Assembly (NCBI GenBank): GCA_029265335.1
Contig: JAJUJN010000053.1
Location: 1-9,846, forward strand
Length of the DNA stretch: 9,846 nucleotides
From: Alcaligenaceae bacterium
GTDB taxonomy: Bacteria; Pseudomonadota; Gammaproteobacteria; Burkholderiales; Burkholderiaceae_B
Direction of reading: 5' to 3'
Shown here one piece after another: positions 7,017 to 9,846 of this stretch. The position numbers and the translations under genes were made by a program. The notes under the pieces were generated by a model. That model did not search any database. It had not been told where the DNA came from and saw only the letters and a list, made by a program, of their open reading frames with translations. Position 1 is the stretch's first letter. Each line of letters starts with the position of its first letter.

Positions 7017-7973
7017 CTAGCGCTGCACCCGTATTCGCGGGTCGAGCACGGCGTAGAGCATTTCGACAAAGAAGTTGACCAGGATGAAAGTGACGGCAAA
7101 GAGCATCACCAATCCCTGGATGAGCATGAAATCGTTCTGCGTGACCGCCTGCACCAGCAAGCGACCCACGCCGTTCAAGCTGAAAACTTGCTCGGTGATG
7201 GTGAGCCCGCCGAGCAGAAAGGCAAACTCCAGCCCCACCAGCGTGACCGTGGGCAACAAGGCATTGCGTGCGGCATGATGAACAATCACCGCACGTGGGC
7301 GCGCGCCTTTGGCGCGGGCCGTGCGAATGTAGTCTTCCTGCAGCACCTCGAGCATCGACGAACGCAGCATGCGTGACAGCATGGCCGACATCCGCCAGCC
7401 CACCACCAACGCCGGAAAGATCAGTTGACTGAAGCGCCCCATCGGGTCGGAAGCCCAACTGGTGCTCGACACTGGCGGCAGCCAGCCGAACACCGAGAGC
7501 AGAAAGGTCTGTACCAGCAGGCCCAGCCAAAAGCCAGGAATGGACAGGCCCGCCACCGTAGACACCCGAATGCCCTGATCAATCAGGGTGCCGCGGGTGA
7601 GCGCGGCCGCAATGCCCAGTGGCAGTGCAATGATCACGCCCAGCACGGTAGACATCACTGCCAATTCCAGGGTGAGCGGCAGACGCTCGGCAATCTCCTG
7701 CACCACCGGACGCTCTGTCCACAGTGAGGTGCCCAAGTTGAGGGTGAACAAGCCGGTGATCCAATTCCAGAGCTGAACCCAGATGGAGGCATCCAGGCCC
7801 AAGCGGGCCCGCTCGGCTGCCAGCACCTCGGGCGATACCGTAATGCCGTCGCCCATCAGCTTGACGGCGACGATGTCGCCGGGCAAAACCCGCAGCAAAA
7901 AGAAAATGAGCAACGCGACCCCAAGAAGGGTGACCAGGAACTGACCCGATTGGCGCAAGATGAATGAACCCAT
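7017..7973 (-). CDS. ABC importer permease, DppB/OppB type
   Basis: This 318-residue inner-membrane subunit pairs with the DppC-type protein encoded next. It shows the family pattern: first transmembrane helix at about 9-29 ending in RVLPGD, then a periplasmic stretch with LGTSLWTERPV (80-90). Helices follow near 102-124, 137-161, 183-200, 244-262 and 285-305. The EAA loop DYIRTARAKG...ARNALLP (214-241) contacts the ATPase domains. EQVFSLNGVGRLL (261-273) and the terminal DPRIR are further landmarks. It starts six bases after the ATPase stop codon, with AGGG four bases before its ATG overlapping that stop. The tight spacing indicates a single transcript. The substrate cannot be told from the permease alone. 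Confidence 0.95.
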   Translation of the reverse strand: MGSFILRQSGQFLVTLLGVALLIFFLLRVLPGDIVAVKLMGDGITVSPEVLAAERARLGLDASIWVQLWNWITGLFTLNLGTSLWTERPVVQEIAERLPLTLELAVMSTVLGVIIALPLGIAAALTRGTLIDQGIRVSTVAGLSIPGFWLGLLVQTFLLSVFGWLPPVSSTSWASDPMGRFSQLIFPALVVGWRMSAMLSRMLRSSMLEVLQEDYIRTARAKGARPRAVIVHHAARNALLPTVTLVGLEFAFLLGGLTITEQVFSLNGVGRLLVQAVTQNDFMLIQGLVMLFAVTFILVNFFVEMLYAVLDPRIRVQR

Positions 7974-7979
7974 GGCGCC

Positions 7980-9846
7980 CTACACCCGAATGCAGGCCAC
8001 ACGATGGCCTGGTCGAATTTCACGCAACTCGGGCACTTCGCCGGCGCATTCGGCAGTGGCCATGGGGCAACGTGTGCGAAATGCGCAACCACTGGGGGGC
8101 GCGAATGGGCTGGGCATCTCGCCCTGCAGGCTCACCTTGCGCCGCTGCTTTTCGTAGTTGGGATCGGTAGTAGGCACGGCGTCGAGCAAAAGGCGCGTGT
8201 ACGGGTGCAGTGGCTCGTTGTAGAGCGCATCGCGCGCACCCTCCTCCACCACACGCCCCAAATACATCACCACGACGCGGGTGGATATATGGCGAACCAC
8301 CGCCAGATCGTGGGCAATAAATAAATAAGCCAGCTGCCGTTGTCGCTGCAAGTCGCCCAAAAGATTCACCACCTGGGCCTGGACCGACACGTCGAGCGCC
8401 GACACGGCCTCGTCGCAAACGATAAAGCTCGGCTCCACCGCCAGAGCCCGGGTGATGCCCACGCGCTGACGATGACCGCCGGAAATTTGGTGGCTGTAGC
8501 GATCTTGCAGGCTGGCGCGCAACCCTACCTGCTCGAGCAAGGAACCCACTCTTGCGCGCGCTTCGTCGGCATTGCGTACCAACTTGTGCACGCGCATGGG
8601 CTCGGCCACGATCTCACCCAAGGTTTTGCGGGGGTTGAGCGAAGCCGAGGGGTCTTGGAACACCACCTGCATGCGACGCCGCACCGACTGCAGTTGCCGA
8701 TGGCCTAAATGGGTGATGTCTTGGCCCTCGAACATGATGTTTCCCGCACTAGGACGATCAAGCCGCAGCACCATGCGGGCCAAGGTGCTCTTGCCGCAGC
8801 CCGATTCGCCTACCACACCCAGCGTTTCACCAGGTTTCAGGCACAGGCTGACGTCTTGCACCGCGTGCACCGCACGCACCTCGCCCAGCACACCCTGACG
8901 CACTCGAAAAGAACGGCTCAGGTGACGCAGGTCGAGCAGCGGCGCCTCGGTGGGCTCGCTTTGGATGGCGGGTTGGGCTGCGGCGCTCGACCCCCAGCCC
9001 AGCCCGTTGGCGGCCAGCTCATGAGACCGAATGCACCGCGAGACGCTGCCAACATCCGTGGTATGGAGCTCGGGAGGCTGTTGACAGGCGTGGATGGCCG
9101 CGGGGCAACGTGGTGCAAAGCGACAGCCCGGCGGCAGCTGAGCCATATCGGGCGGCAAGCCGGAAATTTCGGCGAGCCGCGCGTTGGGATCGCCCTGCAA
9201 ATGCGGCACGCACCGCATCAGCCCAGTGGTGTACATATGACGCGGCGTGTGGAACAGGGTGGAGGCTGCGCCCTCTTCCACCACTTGGCCGGCGTACATC
9301 ACCAGCACCCGATCAGCGTAGCGCGCCACGATGCCGAGGTTATGAGTGATGATCAGCAACGCAATGCCCAGGCGCTGAGTGAGATCTTTGAGCAACTCGA
9401 GGATTTGCGCTTGAATCGTGACGTCGAGTGCCGTGGTGGGCTCGTCGGCGATGAGCAGCTTGGGGCCGCAGGCCAGTGCAATGGCAATCATGACCCGTTG
9501 CCGCATGCCGCCCGAAAATTCGTGGGGATACTGCCGCAACCGTGATTCTGCTTCGGCAATGCCCACCAGACCCAGCAATTCCAGGGCCCGCTCGCGAGCC
9601 TGCTGCGGGGTCATTTGCTTATGGATGCGCAGCGGTTCGGTGATCTGGTCTTCGATCGTGAGTACCGGATTGAGTGCCGACATCGGGTCTTGAAAAATCA
9701 TGCCGATCTCGTTGCCACGCAGCCGCCGCATGGTTTCGGGTGTGAGGCGTCGCAGATCGTGTTCGCCAAATCGCAACGTGGAAGCATCTGCCGCGGCAAA
9801 CTGCGGCAACAGGCCCATGATGGCCAAGGCACTCACGGATTTACCC
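7980..9846 (-). CDS. Fused double ATPase of a peptide-type ABC importer (DppD-DppF/GsiA-like), 5' end beyond the window
   Basis: One polypeptide carries both nucleotide-binding domains. The frame stays open to the right edge, where Gly-Lys-Ser of the first Walker A (9837-9845) is encoded, so the GTG at 9836 is not the start and several tens of residues are missing. Domain 1 continues with a Q-loop (FQDPMSALNP), signature FSGGM (9504-9518), Walker B (LLIADEPTTALD), and an H-loop (ITHN). A cysteine-rich tail has spacing C-x5-C-x6-C-x16-C. After an Ala/Gly/Ser-rich linker (about 8950-9020), domain 2 has GESGCGKST, FQDPSASLNP, signature ISGGH (8472-8486), IVCDEAVSALD and IAHD. It ends with a matching C-x5-C-x6-C-x17-C tail. 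The tails are the oligopeptide-transporter C-terminal region; a related OppD binds an iron-sulfur cluster there. It couples ATP hydrolysis to uptake at the inner membrane. Confidence 0.95.
   Translation of the reverse strand, partial: GKSVSALAIMGLLPQFAAADASTLRFGEHDLRRLTPETMRRLRGNEIGMIFQDPMSALNPVLTIEDQITEPLRIHKQMTPQQARERALELLGLVGIAEAESRLRQYPHEFSGGMRQRVMIAIALACGPKLLIADEPTTALDVTIQAQILELLKDLTQRLGIALLIITHNLGIVARYADRVLVMYAGQVVEEGAASTLFHTPRHMYTTGLMRCVPHLQGDPNARLAEISGLPPDMAQLPPGCRFAPRCPAAIHACQQPPELHTTDVGSVSRCIRSHELAANGLGWGSSAAAQPAIQSEPTEAPLLDLRHLSRSFRVRQGVLGEVRAVHAVQDVSLCLKPGETLGVVGESGCGKSTLARMVLRLDRPSAGNIMFEGQDITHLGHRQLQSVRRRMQVVFQDPSASLNPRKTLGEIVAEPMRVHKLVRNADEARARVGSLLEQVGLRASLQDRYSHQISGGHRQRVGITRALAVEPSFIVCDEAVSALDVSVQAQVVNLLGDLQRQRQLAYLFIAHDLAVVRHISTRVVVMYLGRVVEEGARDALYNEPLHPYTRLLLDAVPTTDPNYEKQRRKVSLQGEMPSPFAPPSGCAFRTRCPMATAECAGEVPELREIRPGHRVACIRV

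Noticed and set aside
6230..7078. 282-codon open frame on the plus strand
   Set aside because: It is antisense to the DppC-type permease and has a His/Arg/Gln-rich composition, so it is a shadow frame.
8709..9545. 278-codon open frame on the plus strand
   Set aside because: It is fully antisense to the fused ATPase, whose motifs are unmistakable, and its own translation has low-complexity composition with no recognisable fold.

Overview
This looks like an ordinary chromosomal stretch of a GC-rich Gram-negative proteobacterium, probably beta- or gammaproteobacterial. That reading rests on the encoded CCA of the tRNA, the general style of the proteins, a lipoprotein signal peptide and a periplasmic binding-protein importer. 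It is inferred from family resemblance; no species is claimed.

Layout from left to right. (1) 1-214: a tRNA-Pro(GGG) gene with its own promoter and an intrinsic terminator. (2) 384-1710: a divergent pair, a MarR-family repressor on the minus strand and a siderophore-interacting FAD/NAD(P)H ferric-chelate reductase on the plus strand. They share a 73-bp control region holding a clear promoter, a 15-bp palindrome on the -35 box and a Fur-box-like stretch on the -10 box. (3) 1790-4276, minus strand: a hemerythrin-type di-iron protein followed directly by an M13 (neprilysin/PepO-like) zinc peptidase with a lipoprotein signal. (4) 4364-4407: a strong hairpin between that pair and the next operon. 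(5) 4449-9846, minus strand: a dipeptide/oligopeptide-type ABC importer in the order fused double ATPase, permease B, permease C, periplasmic binding protein. The ATPase gene runs off the right edge, cut inside its first Walker A motif.

How the genes may work together. The ferric-chelate reductase would release iron from imported siderophores under a local regulator. The ABC operon would import peptides or similar solutes, and the nearby envelope-anchored M13 peptidase could supply short peptides to it. The peptide-supply link is inference from proximity and common direction only.

No CRISPR array, insertion sequence, phage gene or clearly novel system is visible. The most rewarding points are the compact marR/reductase control region, the tight hemerythrin-peptidase coupling, the non-canonical ABC signature motifs and the hairpin at 4364-4407. 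All intergenic gaps are shorter than 300 bases.
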